A stretch of 64,000 nt of DNA from Axinella damicornis (GCA_963931865.1 OZ007505.1:12786868-12850867), one strand, 5' to 3'; shown: positions 9,173-19,970, counted from the stretch's first letter. Notes: generated by a model from the sequence alone, not told the origin. Numbers and translations: made by a program.

Positions 9173-9962
9173 ACGTTCCCAGGCTCCTCCCCAGCTTGTC
9201 GCATACCGTACAAAAAATGGGGAGAGAGCCTGGAAGATTTCAACACGTGCACGATGACATACTATGCATGCTTTTAAGCGCGGTTTTGGTAATCGAATTA
9301 TTGCCGTTTTTGATCTTGCTGGATGCCGCTCAGCATGACAGCGAGGAGTCCTTGGAAGTCCACAACGAACAACTGTGAGTGTCGAAAACAAGTTTATAAC
9401 ATGAACACGTTAGTTAGATAGGTACATGGTAGATTCAAGTGACAAATCATGAGGGAACGCTCAGCCTATAGCTAGCTAGCTGAGCTAGTCGTACGCTTGC
9501 TAGCTGGTCAATTGTTTTCCCGAGTACATGTAGTACACAGGTCGTGTGTAGTACTATCTGTATACCAAGCGGACCCATGCCGTACCTAGCGTACCTCGGC
9601 GTCCACATGGAGTGGATGCCAGACCACGCCAGGCATAGCCAGCCAACAAGTTTACTAGCTGGTCAATTTTAAGCCGTGTTCATATTGGAAAAGTTGACTC
9701 ACAGTTGTTTGTTGTGGCCTTCCAAGGACTCCTCACTGTCATGCTGAGCGGCATTCAGCGCCGAGACCGTCAACGTCAACAAGTCCTGAACTGTATTCAT
9801 AATGGTTAACAAATGTGTGGACAATAATTCGATTACCAAAACCACGCATAAAACCACGCATAGTACATCATCATGCACGTAATGAAATCTTCCAGGCTCT
9901 CTCCCCGTTTTTTGTACAGTATGCAACAAAAAGCTGGGGAGGAGCCTGGGAATGAGGCTAGT
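9173..9962. repeat. Large inverted duplication (arms ~200-260 bp)
   Basis: The left arm (9173-9380) and right arm (9697-9962) are inverted copies. Both outer ends carry the TTCCCAGGCTCCTCCCCAGC text of the palindromic element family. Both arms contain an exon-like frame that ends AAQHDSEESLE.HN.QL next to CAACTGTGAGT, a good donor site. The left arm encodes it on plus and the right arm on minus. The right arm is longer by a short insertion. The result is two diverging copies of the same exon-like block. Confidence 0.7.
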
Positions 9963-10059
9963 TGTACAGATGTAACACGGTACTCCACAATTTTCCCAAG
10001 ATTTCTGGGAAATTAAGCGCATGCGCAAACAGTGGATACCAGGCCCTTTCTTTCTCGGG

Positions 10060-11090
10060 CGGGCGGGGCCTGGGTACGACAGAGTATATATATCACTAAC
10101 GGTGGGGCTGTCTGTGAGCGTTTATTTGGTATAGGGTTGGCTAAGGTAACGGAGAGGTTTTCCGGACAGCAGGGAATTTCCGGACACGTCCCAGCTTTCA
10201 CTCTCTAAGAGCAGTTTTTGCAACAACTGCAGTGTTGGAAAGTTCGAAGGTAGGGTTGCATGCGCACTTACCATAATTCAGAAGAACTGCTAACAGAGCA
10301 AATGCGAGGGGCATGACGTGTGCGTCCGGAATTAAAAGACTGTCCAGAAATCCCCTCCCTTACCTTACCACTGTTCACTTCCATTGTCATTGACATCATG
10401 AATGTGTACGTTACTCAGAGCAAGCCCTACGTACGAGGCATCACGTTGGAATGCACTACAACCTCAATGTGAAAAGGCAAAACCGTCAAATAGCTGGGCT
10501 TTAATTAGAACAACTCAAACTTTATGGGCGATCATCACCTTTATGTCACTTTCCAGTAGTTATGTACGACTGAGAATTTCATCAGTGATAATCCGAAGCA
10601 CTTCCTCGCCTATAGAAACAGACAAAACAGAAGTTTTTTGCTACAGAAGTATGCATCCCAAAGGTACGTCCATCTCACGTGCTGCACGTTAACTTACATC
10701 AGCGTCATCCCAGATTGATTTAGCTTCCAACGTCGCCATAGTCTTCCCTGTAACTCAGTGCAAAAAGACAAGTAAAACTGCATGTGCATGTGATGGAGCA
10801 CGAGCACGTGTACTGCGAATGACGTAATAATGACGTCCGCTAGCCAAGGCCCAAGTAGTCACTGCGAGAGTATGCAGGCACAGAGAGCCAGCTAGAGGTC
10901 TTCTGTAGGCTGAGTAGCCTAGGTAAGAGATCATCTATGTGGTTAAGCGGGGTAACTTGGAACAATTTTCAGGAGTTTAGCTCTAATTTCTGAATGGAAG
11001 TAGCTGGACAGAGACTTGCTGTAAAGTTCAGAAGATACCGCAGTCTTCCCTCCAGCTGCGGTGAAAATTTCATTGCTGTAGATATACATT
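10060..11090. other. Intergenic stretch, nothing firmly recognised
   Basis: Around 10030-10050 the text AAACAGTGGATACCAG matches the hairpin arms of the 161-bp tandem unit at 59.4 kb. Otherwise I find no coding family, RNA gene or repeat that I can support. Confidence 0.3.
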
Positions 11091-11105
11091 GTATATGGTT
11101 CCTTT

Positions 11106-11203
11106 TAGTTTGGTTCCCAGACCCTTCTGCGTTTCGTTTCCGTAAAGGGTACGCCCTCCCCTCCACCCGTCCCTCCCAAGAAGGGTCTGGGGACCAAACT
11201 ATA
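11106..11203. mobile_element. Palindromic element, TSD ggttccttt
   Basis: Foldback TAGTTTGGTTCCCAGACCC ... GGGTCTGGGGACCAAACTA, 98 bp with about 25-bp arms. The 9-bp sequence GGTTCCTTT lies directly before (11097-11105) and after (11204-11212) the element. Same family as 12525, 30149, 46322, 50787 and 54026. Confidence 0.75.
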
Positions 11204-11304
11204 GGTTCCTTTGTGATGTAGTCAAACATCAAGGTAGTCCTACATCAAAGTGTGAAGGGGTGAGGTACACTTGGACCAGTACTGAGCTGCATGTAGCTAG
11301 CTAC

Positions 11305-12442
11305 ACAATCACAGAGTCGGTAGACTCTGTATGTAGGGATACGACGTACACGCAATATATGCTAATACAAAAGAATCTCTCCAAATCTCAGAAACGGTAC
11401 ACTTATAAGCCTTTATAACCACATACCGTTCATCTTTCGAGTGTTTTCATGACCAACAAGACTCCTCGCGTCGCGTAAAACCGTCGCGAAAGTACCACAC
11501 CAGGTACTCGCAAAACGGGCAAATTGTTTTTCTTTCTTCTTCTTTCTTCTTCTTCAGACGGGCTAGCTCTACGTCGCCTCAATCTCTCATGATGGTTTTC
11601 GCACGAAACAGCAGCATTTCACACCGAGTAGTGCACCTGGCCATCGCTTTTTCGCAAGCTCCAAGTTATCACTAGGCGGCTGCATGCGCAGCTGCCCACT
11701 CAATAACTATGGCTTCTTTAGTCACGCCATTTTCTCGTTTATACGCATGCGCGATCACTTAGCAACGAACGTAATTAGTACTCAAGATCAGAAGTGTCTT
11801 GCGCCGTACGTGTTGACATATTAAATTTCGTACTTAGTTTCTGGTTACTCTGTGTATACTTTATATATGTTACTACCTACTGTGTTCTGTGAGAGGGCTG
11901 AATGCCCATCTAAAGACTTTATAAATCTTGCTACTTCTGGTATACTAGCTAATAATATTATGGTCTTCAGAGTTCAGACAGGGATTACTGCCTTAGTATT
12001 AAATTCATTCAGAAAAGGGTTGACTTCGGTCTGATTCTTGAATACTGGAGTCAATATTGTGCATATACCAAAGCAAGGGCTCCTACTACTTGTGAGGACA
12101 CCGACTTCTGCCCTGTGATGGCAAATTGCATGCGCTACTGCTAAAAAAAAAAGACATGAACAAGTAATAAAAACCATTTGAAAATGTAACAGGATGCAGG
12201 GATACCAGAACGACAAAAAGTAAGGAAACAAGGCAGGGATGATCGCACAAAACAGTGAAGTATACAATCCCCCTACATATCTATTTTTCATTATACACGT
12301 ATATGGAAAAAGATCTCTGTAAGGGGGTTGTATACTTCACTGTTTTGTGCGATCATCCCTGCCTTGTTTCCTTACTTTTTGTCGTTCTGGTATCCCTGCA
12401 TCCTGTTACATTTTCAAATGTTTTTTATTATTTGTGTAAATA
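11305..12442 (+). repeat. 1.1-kb repeat family A+B, copy a
   Basis: Starts TCACAGAGTCGGTAGACTCTG, contains a TTCTTTC tract, and ends in a long hairpin (12160-12442) whose arms run from AACAAGTAATAAAAACC to TTATTATTTGTG. Copies: 23306-24398 (plus), 24407-26376 (minus, with an insert) and 50020-51207 (plus, with an insert). No protein family recognised. The 60-70 codon frames are not consistently conserved. Confidence 0.8.
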
Positions 12443-12524
12443 AAGTTAGTGCCATTTGAGAAAGGTAGTCACTTTCCACCGGTCTGATCCTGCTGACTCA
12501 GCTCTGAAATAGTAGGTGTGGCAG

Positions 12525-12565
12525 TAGCCTCGTTCCCAGGCCTCTCGGGCCTGGGAACGAGGCTG
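12525..12565. mobile_element. Minimal palindromic element (41 bp), TSD gtgtggcag
   Basis: Consists of TAGCCTCGTTCCCAGGC, a 7-base centre, and GCCTGGGAACGAGGCT. The last base is G where other copies have A. GTGTGGCAG occurs at 12516-12524 and again at 12566-12574, a perfect 9-bp target duplication. There is no room for any internal sequence other than the two arms. Confidence 0.8.
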
Positions 12566-12678
12566 GTGTGGCAGATGCGGCAGCCATCACACCAATCAGT
12601 AATATGCTTAGTGATAAGAGTCAAGTGCCCGCTGCAAGGACATTATACTCTCAGTTTGGGTCCACTAGTGTTGAAAAC

Positions 12679-13170
12679 TACCGTATATCTGGAAATTTTC
12701 GTGCAGTAAAATTTGCATGTTTTATTATTTCGTGTCATAATATTTTCGTGGATTGGGTTACCCACGAAATAATTTTTACAGCAACTTCTCTGACACGCAG
12801 AGAAAAGAGTTACGAAGGGCTTGCTGCGAGGCTACCGCGTTTATTCGGAACCTTGTGAAGCAGCTGTTGGCCAAGAACTCGTGAATGAAAAACAAGGAAC
12901 GCCACAGACAGGTACCCACATACGATATGGCTGTAAAGAACGAAACGATTATTGGACACTAACCACCGCGAGAAAGGTGTCGCGTGTTTGCTCGCTATTC
13001 ACAAGGAGACCGTCCCTCGGTTGCAGGTAGCTGTCTAACGAGGGCCATCTTGCGAAGTAACTAGCTAGCATCCCGAAAACTATTGACTAGTGTAAAAATA
13101 ATTTCATGTATAAATTTTCGTGGTTTATGGCAACCATGAAATTATTTTAATTTCCAGATATACGATAGTA
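12679..13170. mobile_element. TACCGTA-ended element (iii) with HIRAN-like remnant
   Basis: Ends are TACCGTATATCTGGAAAT and ATTTCCAGATATACGATAGTA, inverted-complementary apart from a short indel near the right tip. TA flanks both ends. It carries a HIRAN-like coding remnant on plus at 12818-13028. Confidence 0.65.
12818..13028 (+). pseudogene. HIRAN-like domain, two frame changes
   Basis: The first frame gives RGYRVYSEPCEAAVGQELVN. A middle frame gives MAVKNETIIGH, then a stop. The first frame then resumes with ARKVSRVCSLFTRR. In order these match the HIRAN-like plan (GY.VY...EAAVGQEL, AVAVK..TIIGHLPRKVSRVC.LF.RRGG). At least two compensating indels break the reading frame. The whole block is inside the TA-flanked element, so the domain has been carried by a DNA transposon family. 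Confidence 0.6.
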
Positions 13171-13265
13171 CATAAGTTAATGTGGAGTGGTCCGTGATGA
13201 GCCAGGTGTTAACAGTTCATCATTTGAATACAATGTTTGCACCCTACTGGGTCTTACAAGCTAGT

Positions 13266-13899
13266 TTATTACACTCCTGGTATAGGAAAAATTGTGCCGC
13301 GTAAATAATGTAATTAATGTTTGAGTGCTAGGAATGGCGTACAGAGATTCTGACTACACCGTCGTGATCGCTATCTTGCAGTGACATAAAATCAAAATAA
13401 TTGTGCTGAACTCACCTTGGTGGTGGAGATATGAGCGCTTTTGTCTCGCCGTGGCCGCCATTGCTCGAGCGCTCCATCGACTTCCGGTGGCTGTACCGTT
13501 CTTAGGAAAGGCACACAAAGATTCTGACCACACGGCCGTGATCGCTGTCGTTCACTGACGCTTGCATGCCAAAACTCACCGTGCTGGGGAAGTTGCGAGT
13601 GCTGTAATAATGTCTTGTCTTCCTTTTCGTCGCCATTGCTCGCGATCGACTGAGCCACGTGGCAAATGCGTTAATTGGAACGTATTGTAATAGCTTGCGC
13701 TCGCGCTATATGCTACGACGGGGTTGCAACGCCGCTAGGCTATGAATGGTACTTGAAACTACTCTATACAATTTCTGATCTTCCCTATATTATATATCTA
13801 TCATGGTACTCACGTGATGTGTGATAATTGGAACGAACTGTCACACTTAGCTTGTGCTACCGTTTAACCGCGGCTACCAGGAGTGCGGTCGCCCCTCGT
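13266..13899 (-). repeat. Repeat family C copy 3
   Basis: An inverted copy of the element at 3847, bounded by TTACACTCCTGGTATAGG and ACCAGGAGTGCGGTCGCCCC. It contains both internal GATCG/GATTCTGAC units. It ends exactly against a fragment of the B hairpin (13898-14075), suggesting one inserted next to the other. Confidence 0.75.
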
Positions 13900-14075
13900 A
13901 CAAGTAATAAAAAACATTTGAAAATGTAACAGGATGTAAGGATACCAGAACTAAGGAAACAAGGTAGGGATGATCGCACAAAACAGTGAAGTATACAACC
14001 CCCCTACAGAGATCTTTTTCCATATACATGCGTAATGAAAAAAGATATGTAGGGGGATTGTATACTTCACTGTTA
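13898..14075 (+). repeat. Partial B hairpin (3' end of family A+B)
   Basis: Carries the left arm ACAAGTAATAAAAAACATTT..GTATACAACCCCCCTAC, the loop, and the start of the right arm GGGGGATTGTATACTTCACT. It stops short of the rest of the arm. The A part is absent. Confidence 0.75.
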
Positions 14076-14263
14076 GTATCTAAGCTAGCCTCATACCCAG
14101 CCAGTGTTACGCTTACTTTATTGGACTGGGTTGGGCCAACCGCTTCGATCCCCTGCCTTTAGCTTGCTCTGTACATATGGACATACAAGACTGTATATGT
14201 AAATTCTCATGCAAAAGTGGAAGGGGAGGCCTTGGTGGTTTTAGTGTACATAGATAATAGATT

Positions 14264-14741
14264 ACACTCCTAGTAGGGGAAAAATTGTGCCGCTAATGTG
14301 TAATCTAAACTAATCTAAATAATAAACGTTTGACTACTTCCGAATGGCCTACAAAGATTCTGATTACACGGTCGTGATCGCTATGATGCAATGACACAAA
14401 ATCAAAGGTGCTGAAACTCACCTTGGTGGTAGAGATATGAACGCTTTTGTCTCGCCGTTGGCCACCGTTGCTCGAGCGCTCTCTTCAACTTCCGGTGGCA
14501 GTACAGAAAGGCACACGAAGATTTTGACCACACGTTCACTGACGCTTACATGGCAGAACTCACCGTGGTGTCGAAGTTGTGAGCGCTGCAGTAACTTCCT
14601 TTTGGCCCCCATTGCTAGCGATCGACTGAGCACAGTTGCCACGTGGCATGTGCGTTAATTGGAATGAGGTGCGTTGCTTGCGCTACCAGCGAGTTTCAAC
14701 TGGTTGCAACGGCTGCTACCAGGAGTGTGGTTGCCCCTCGT
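14264..14741 (-). repeat. Repeat family C copy 4
   Basis: An inverted, somewhat deleted copy, from TTACACTCCTAGTAGGGG to CTACCAGGAGTGTGGTTGCC. Its terminal ~55 bp (GCTACCAGCGAGTTTCAACT ... GTTGCCCCTCG) recurs alone at 15309-15380 and 36100-36165. Confidence 0.7.
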
Positions 14742-15244
14742 TGACAATAATAATTATTGTACAACGTTGTCTGTCAAGCATAATAACAATGATAAGACTA
14801 CAAGTAGCTTTGCTCGCTTCGCTCGCTCAGCTACTTCCCCCTCGTTCGCCTACGTGAGTAATCTGCGGAGCCGGACAGCTCCCCGATTGCGTCGATCCGC
14901 TTCAAACTGCTGTTCCCCGTACCCATTTCCGTCCGCTACAGCTGCTGCTCCCCGATTGCGTCTGCTTCAGCTGCTCTAGATCTTCCCTGATTTCAACAGC
15001 TCCCCGGATTGCATCCGCTTCGGTTGCTGTTCCCCGATTGCGTCCGCTTCAACTGCTGCTCCCCGATTGCGTCCACTTCAACTGCAGCTCCCCGATCGCG
15101 TCCGCTTGGAGCCTTCTGGCAGATTCCAGCCCATTCCCAATGTTCTCGAACATTCTTTCGACTCGGGTTCTGTAAATTGATGTGCGAAGGTCGCGCGTCA
15201 CTAGTCTAGTCCCGCCCCTCGAACATCCCACTTCCGTCACACAC

Positions 15245-15289
<45 letters not shown>

Positions 15290-15290
15290 T
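14684..15290 (+). repeat. Segmental duplication unit 1 with family D array
   Basis: 14684-14905 (GCGCTACCAGCGAGTTTCAA ... GGACAGCTCCCCGATTGCG) is repeated at 15304-15545. It leads into a ~27-bp array (GCTGCTCCCCGATTGCGTCC) and then the family D tail (ATTCCAGCCCATTCCCAATG ... CATCCCACTTCCGTCAC), ending in a (CA)n tract at 15241-15285. Confidence 0.75.
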
Positions 15291-15303
15291 TAATATATTG
15301 ACA

Positions 15304-16085
15304 AGTAGCTTGCGCTACCAGCGAGTTTCAACCGGTTGCAACGGCTGCTACCAGGAGTGTGGTTGCCCCTCGTTGACAATAATAATTATTGTACAACATT
15401 GTCTGTCAAGCATAACAACAATGATAAGGACTACAAGTAGCTTTGCTCGCTTCGCTCGCTCAGCTACTTCCCCCTTGTTCGCGTACGTGAGTAATCCGCG
15501 GAGCCGGACAGCTCCCCGATTGCGTCGATCCGCTTCAAACTCGCTTCGCTCGCTCAGCTACTTTCCCCTTGTTCGCCTACCGTGCGTAATCCGGCGCTGG
15601 ACAGCTCTCTGTGCAGAGCTGCTTCCCGATTGCGTCCGCTTCAGCTGCTGCTCGCCGCTTGTGTCCGCTTCAGCTGCTGCTCCCGGGCCGATTGCGGCAT
15701 CCGCTTCAGCTGCTGCTCCCAGGGCCGATTGCGGCATCCGCTTCAACTGCTGTTCCCCGTTTGCCTCCGCTTCCAGCAGTGCTGCTCCCTGATTGCGCCC
15801 GCTTCAGCTGCTGCTCGCCGCTTGCGTCCGCTTCAGCTGCTGCTCCTAATCGCGTCCGCTTCGGCTGCTACTCTCCGATTGCATCCGCTTCAACTGCTGC
15901 TCCCCGATTGCGCTGGCTGGATTCCAGCCCATGCCATGCCCGGGCCCGAACATTCTTCGCGGAGTTCGAGGTTCAGTAAATAAATTAAAGTACGAAGGTC
16001 GCGCGTCACTATAATCTAGTCCCGCTCCACGAACATCCCACTTCCGTTACAGACACACAAACACACGGTTAAAATCTTGATGTAT
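15304..16085 (+). repeat. Segmental duplication unit 2 with family D array
   Basis: Second copy of the unit at 14684, with the array extended (15600-15910) and the same tail (GGATTCCAGCCCATGCC ... CATCCCACTTCCGTTAC). The TTGCTCGCTTCGCTCGCTCA word is itself repeated within it. Open frames across the array are repeat artefacts. Confidence 0.75.
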
Positions 16086-16125
16086 TGATGATGCATGATG
16101 TCATATCAGTGATGTTAACTTAGGT

Positions 16126-16560
16126 GTGGAGGAACCCTGCCAAGAGATCCAATGCATTTTGCCTTGTTATGTCAAAAAGGGTAAGCAGCAGCAAAGATTA
16201 ACTATGGTAATAAGCCAAAAAACAAGTCATTACCTTATGGCCCAGATCCATATCTCTGGAATGTCCTTGCAGTATGGGGCACTCACCTGTATGGCATCTG
16301 TGGGCGGAGGCCTGGGAACGAGGCTAGCATAGGCCCAGGTGAACCGCATAATAATTTGATTGTGGATAAGCTATGGTCAAAGATCAGTAAACTAACAGGC
16401 CGTTTACACTGCAGACCGAGAGATCTGTTTAGACTACGCTGGGCAAGCGCTCCATGTAGGTGTGGTCGGGGGTCCAAGTTCATGATTAGTCACATGCCCA
16501 GAATACAGCCTCACGAGATCACGATACTAGTCTGTCATGTTCGATATACACCACCATGAC
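16126..16560. other. Intergenic stretch with a palindromic-family end
   Basis: 16305-16327 reads GGCCTGGGAACGAGGCTAG, a lone right end of the palindromic family. A GCGGAGG..CTGGG word precedes it. Nothing else recognised. Confidence 0.35.
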
Positions 16561-16616
16561 AACCACGAGTCTCGAAACCAGACCCCTCGCTGTCTGGTTC
16601 CGATATAAGTGTCATG

Positions 16617-16641
16617 CCCCCCCCCCCCCCCCCCCCCCCCC
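16617..16641 (+). repeat. Run of 25 C
   Basis: Uninterrupted C homopolymer. The flanking text to 16800 is GC-rich but not recognisable as coding. Confidence 0.9.
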
Positions 16642-16974
16642 GTCCATGCCCTACCAACGAGTTCAATTCTGTTTACACTTGGGGCGGGAGCGCTCCGAGT
16701 CGGATCCAGTTCGATGGACTTTGGTGGTCCAGAACGGAGCGGATCGGGGCGGTTCGGTTCGTGTTTACATTACGAGGTAATTCGAACCAGCTCTAGCTGT
16801 CAGAGTGCTTGTGTAAGCGGGCTGTAATTCGTTACGCGAACATGGTGTAATCACGAAATGGCTGAATTTGTCTGACAGAAAAAGTGAAGTTTCGCGTAAT
16901 GCTCAACCAAATACATGTTCAATGCTTGATGTGTATGACAGTCCCCCCCCCCCCCCTTGCTCCCTTGCTAGCTA

Positions 16975-17060
16975 GGAAATATACCATGCCCTCTCCCGCT
17001 TTCTGTACTGCAAGCAACGAAAAGCTGGGCAGGACCTAGGAATGAAGCTGCTGTCAACAT
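16975..17060. mobile_element. Decayed palindromic-family copy
   Basis: Contains TACTGCAAGCAACGAAAAGC and TGGGCAGGACCTAGGAATGA, matching the interior and right end of the longer members (50787, 54026). Ends are degraded and no TSD is visible. Confidence 0.45.
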
Positions 17061-17461
17061 ACTGTACATTGTATTGGAACATGTTGGCATGATGGCACAA
17101 TTTTTCAGTCTGAGTACAATGAAATGACAAAGACAGAATAATGATACAAATGTGTACAGAAATCATATGGACACTTGCATTACCCCACACCATCACATCC
17201 TCCTCACTTTACACACATATACACACACCCACACACTCAGCACTAAAATCTGAGGGCATCTGGTAAAGAGACGACTGTCGCATACTTCAAAGACGTTTGA
17301 TGAAGGTATGTATGTATTTTCTATCAGCGGGTTATATGGAATAGGTCTGTTTGTGAGCTGTTGAAGGGTGCAAACAGCATGGCCGTGTAAGGGCTCGGCT
17401 GTAGAAAGGTCTCGGTTGGCACTGGGAGGACCAAATCTGTCCTTTATGGCATAAATGGGCT

Positions 17462-17552
17462 AGCCTCATTCCCAGGTCATTCCCACCGCCAGTATCTCAT
17501 CTCTTCCAGTATGAAATACGGCGGGGGAAGGCCTGGGAGATCTGGTCACTTG
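17462..17552. mobile_element. Decayed palindromic-family copy
   Basis: Left end TAGCCTCATTCCCAGG and a degraded right end GGAAGGCCTGGGAG, with CCACCGCC/GGCGGGGG inner arms. It directly abuts the RecQ-like fragment, which it may have truncated. Confidence 0.5.
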
Positions 17553-17917
17553 TGATGACGTCAGGTAGACAGATGGTAGACACATGGAGGGTGGTGTCCT
17601 TGTCAACAACAACACTAGACATCAGTGTGGAACCGCTGTGCAAATAGTCGAACACAAGTGGCAGACTACCGTAGCAGAGGGACTTTCCACTGCCATACGG
17701 CGTAGAAACAAAGACGTCTTTCCCTAAACTCCTTCACAGCTTCCAGCTCCTTGGGATTCGCTGTGGGGTATCCAAGCTTGGTGAACGTCTCTTCCATCGC
17801 TGTCTCTATCTCTCTGACACTCCAATTTGCGATGTGCACATGCTTGCGTGAAAAGATATGTAATCGAACAGCAATCAACCAATCAGATTCATCCTGCCGA
17901 AATTCCGCGGAATTCAA
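17553..17917 (-). pseudogene. RecQ-like helicase fragment with frameshift
   Basis: The upstream frame on minus ends MEETFTKLGYPTANPKELEA then VKEF. After a frame change near 17720 the next frame gives GKDVFVSTPYGSGKSLCYGS and LPLVFDYL. The GSGKS P-loop with the preceding STP and following LCY is the Walker A region of the RecQ family, and the lead-in helix matches the usual segment before it. After the first ~70 residues the reading loses similarity and meets the decayed foldback at 17462-17552. No helicase motifs Ia-VI follow. A RecQ-like, transposon-borne or dispersed gene fragment is the best reading. Confidence 0.65.
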
Positions 17918-18000
17918 ATTTTATGTATGCAAGTGCACCAGACCCTACTTCCGTGTGCGAGCTAGGGTCTTGTACCGAGACTAATCCCAGCCTACCCCAG

Positions 18001-18147
18001 CCTAGTAGATCTACCCCGGCCTAGTAGATCTACCCCGGCCTAGTAGATCTACCCCGGCCTAGTAGATCTACCCCGGCCTAGTAGATCTACCCCGGCCTAG
18101 TAGATCTACCCCGGCCTAGTAGATCTACCCCGGCCTAGTAGATCTAT
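18001..18147 (+). repeat. 19-bp tandem repeat (~7.7 units)
   Basis: The unit CCTAGTAGATCTACCCCGG is repeated head to tail with almost no divergence, so the array is young. Each unit contains the 6-bp palindrome AGATCT. Confidence 0.95.
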
Positions 18148-18840
18148 CCCTTTCCCATGAAGCCGAAGATACCTAAGGAAAGTCACATTGTATGTAGGTA
18201 TGTGAATGTGAATGAGATATGAACTGGAGTCTCTCTCCCTTCCTCCCTCTCCCTCCCCTCCATCTTCCTCCCTCTCCTCCCTCTCTTCCTAGGAACTGGA
18301 GCAAAGAAGGCAGAACCTGAGTGTACAGATGCATCAGGATGTGTTGGTATGGACGAGTGGTTATGTGATGCACGGAGGAGTGGACAGTGATTGTGCCGTT
18401 GTTGTCAGCAAGTGATCCTGAAAATGGTCTTTACAAGATTACCAAATATCACTCTTGATCAAAGGCTACATGGAACAATGGTAACATTAAGGAAATCACC
18501 TGAATGCTCCGTTCATGCTGATCACAGTAGTGCACATTGCAATGGTGCAATCTCATTTTCCTTGCCCATAATACGTAGCGTAGCACATAGCTAGTGTGCT
18601 GTAGTTACACCGCCCCAGGACACCCTTCACAGCGGTGGCAGCTGGGCTTGTTCCCACCTCCAGTGAGTGCTGTGTCCAGTACAGAACAGTGTAGCTGGAT
18701 TTTCAAGGTTTATCTCAACTTGCAGCACATCAACACTGCTACAGGGGTGACTGCGAAAGCCAGAACACAGGAACACGGAACAGAAGTACGAAGGTGAAGT
18801 TCGGTAGTGGTAGCGTAAACCAGACTTAACAACTTCAAAC
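18148..18840. other. Intergenic stretch, nothing recognised
   Basis: Contains a TCCCTC-rich pyrimidine tract at 18230-18290. No coding family, RNA gene or dispersed repeat identified. Confidence 0.3.
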
Positions 18841-18855
18841 CTGTAGTCCCAACTG

Positions 18856-19224
18856 TCAGCTAAAAGCGGAAGCCCGTCCTGGTCCCAAGTAGCTAATCAA
18901 CTTTGCAATTGTGGCCCACCATCGTTCTCTAGACTTGGCCTCAATCAGATTAATGATAGCTTTGGAGTAGGAGGAACACACGGCAACCATCGCACCAGCT
19001 GCACTGTCACAACAGCTACTCACTGGAGGTGGGTGCGGTCTAGAGACAAGCCACCACTGTGAAGCTAGCTTCTTCAATTCCGGTACAAAAACAGGTATAA
19101 GTCTGGTCCAGTTTGAGAGACAAGAAGTGCTTTCAGTGAGAGCTGTGGTGCTAAAACTCACATACACACTAACTGGAAGCTGTTTGGCCTTAACCGTATT
19201 TGTTAATGCCACGCCCACCTCCAA
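18856..19224 (-). CDS. Unidentified open frame, 122 codons
   Basis: An uninterrupted minus-strand frame with protein-like composition, including LSNWTRLIPVFVPELKKLAS, AMVAVCSSYSKAIINLI and ERWWATIAKLISYLG. The helical pattern with conserved-looking Trp residues suggests a real exon, but I do not recognise the family. No clear acceptor or donor pairing was established. It may be a chance frame. Confidence 0.3.
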   Translation of the reverse strand: MEVGVALTNTVKAKQLPVSVYVSFSTTALTESTSCLSNWTRLIPVFVPELKKLASQWWLVSRPHPPPVSSCCDSAAGAMVAVCSSYSKAIINLIEAKSRERWWATIAKLISYLGPGRASAFS

Positions 19225-19229
19225 GAGGT

Positions 19230-19970
19230 AAACAACATATCCCAGATTACCTGGGACAGGGACAAGCTGTGTGTAGAAGTTGTATTCAGCAGTACTGACC
19301 CACTGTGTAGCAGTAGCTAGCCACGAATGTACTTCTCGTGGCCGTGTGCATGTGTGTTTGGACTTTCTCAGTGGACTGGCTGTATTCCTTACCTCCTTAC
19401 GTGTAGAGTGGAGAACATCACATCACTTTCAACTGCTACTCTTGATCTGTGAGTGATATTATGGAGGCTGCACTCACACTGTGTCTGTGTTGCTGGCATG
19501 ATGGCAGGAAGCAGAAGAGGGTGAGTACGTGCAGACAAGCTACTCCCTGGTACTAGGCGAACAGTAAGGGAACTCTACCAGCACAGCAAATGTGCCAGAC
19601 GATGGAGTGCTGTTTGCTGTGGGCAGCATGGGTTAGGCCCTAGTTGGAAACGGTCAAGTAAGTCCATCCTCCTGCAAACCGAGAGATAGTTTCACTCTGA
19701 GCTCAGAATATGGACAACCTCTCTGCATTATCACTCAGGGAGGTTGTCCATATTTAGAACTCAGTGAGAGGGCAGCATTCAGGGTTCTTGAAGCATATGT
19801 CACTCAAAGAGTATTATATCATTCTCTGAGCAACCAGGGAAAACCACCTGTGGTACTCCAAGTCAAGATTCCCAGCCCTACGACTCCATGTACTCATGCA
19901 GTACCTAGAATCTTTGATCCCATACAGCCTGAGACACACCCAGACCTGAGAGCCTGGGGTAACCATGCAG
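19230..19970. other. Intergenic stretch with one small hairpin
   Basis: 19705-19760 forms a foldback: AATATGGACAACCTC and GAGGTTGTCCATATTT, separated by about 18 bases, with further partial pairing outside. No gene recognised. Confidence 0.4.
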
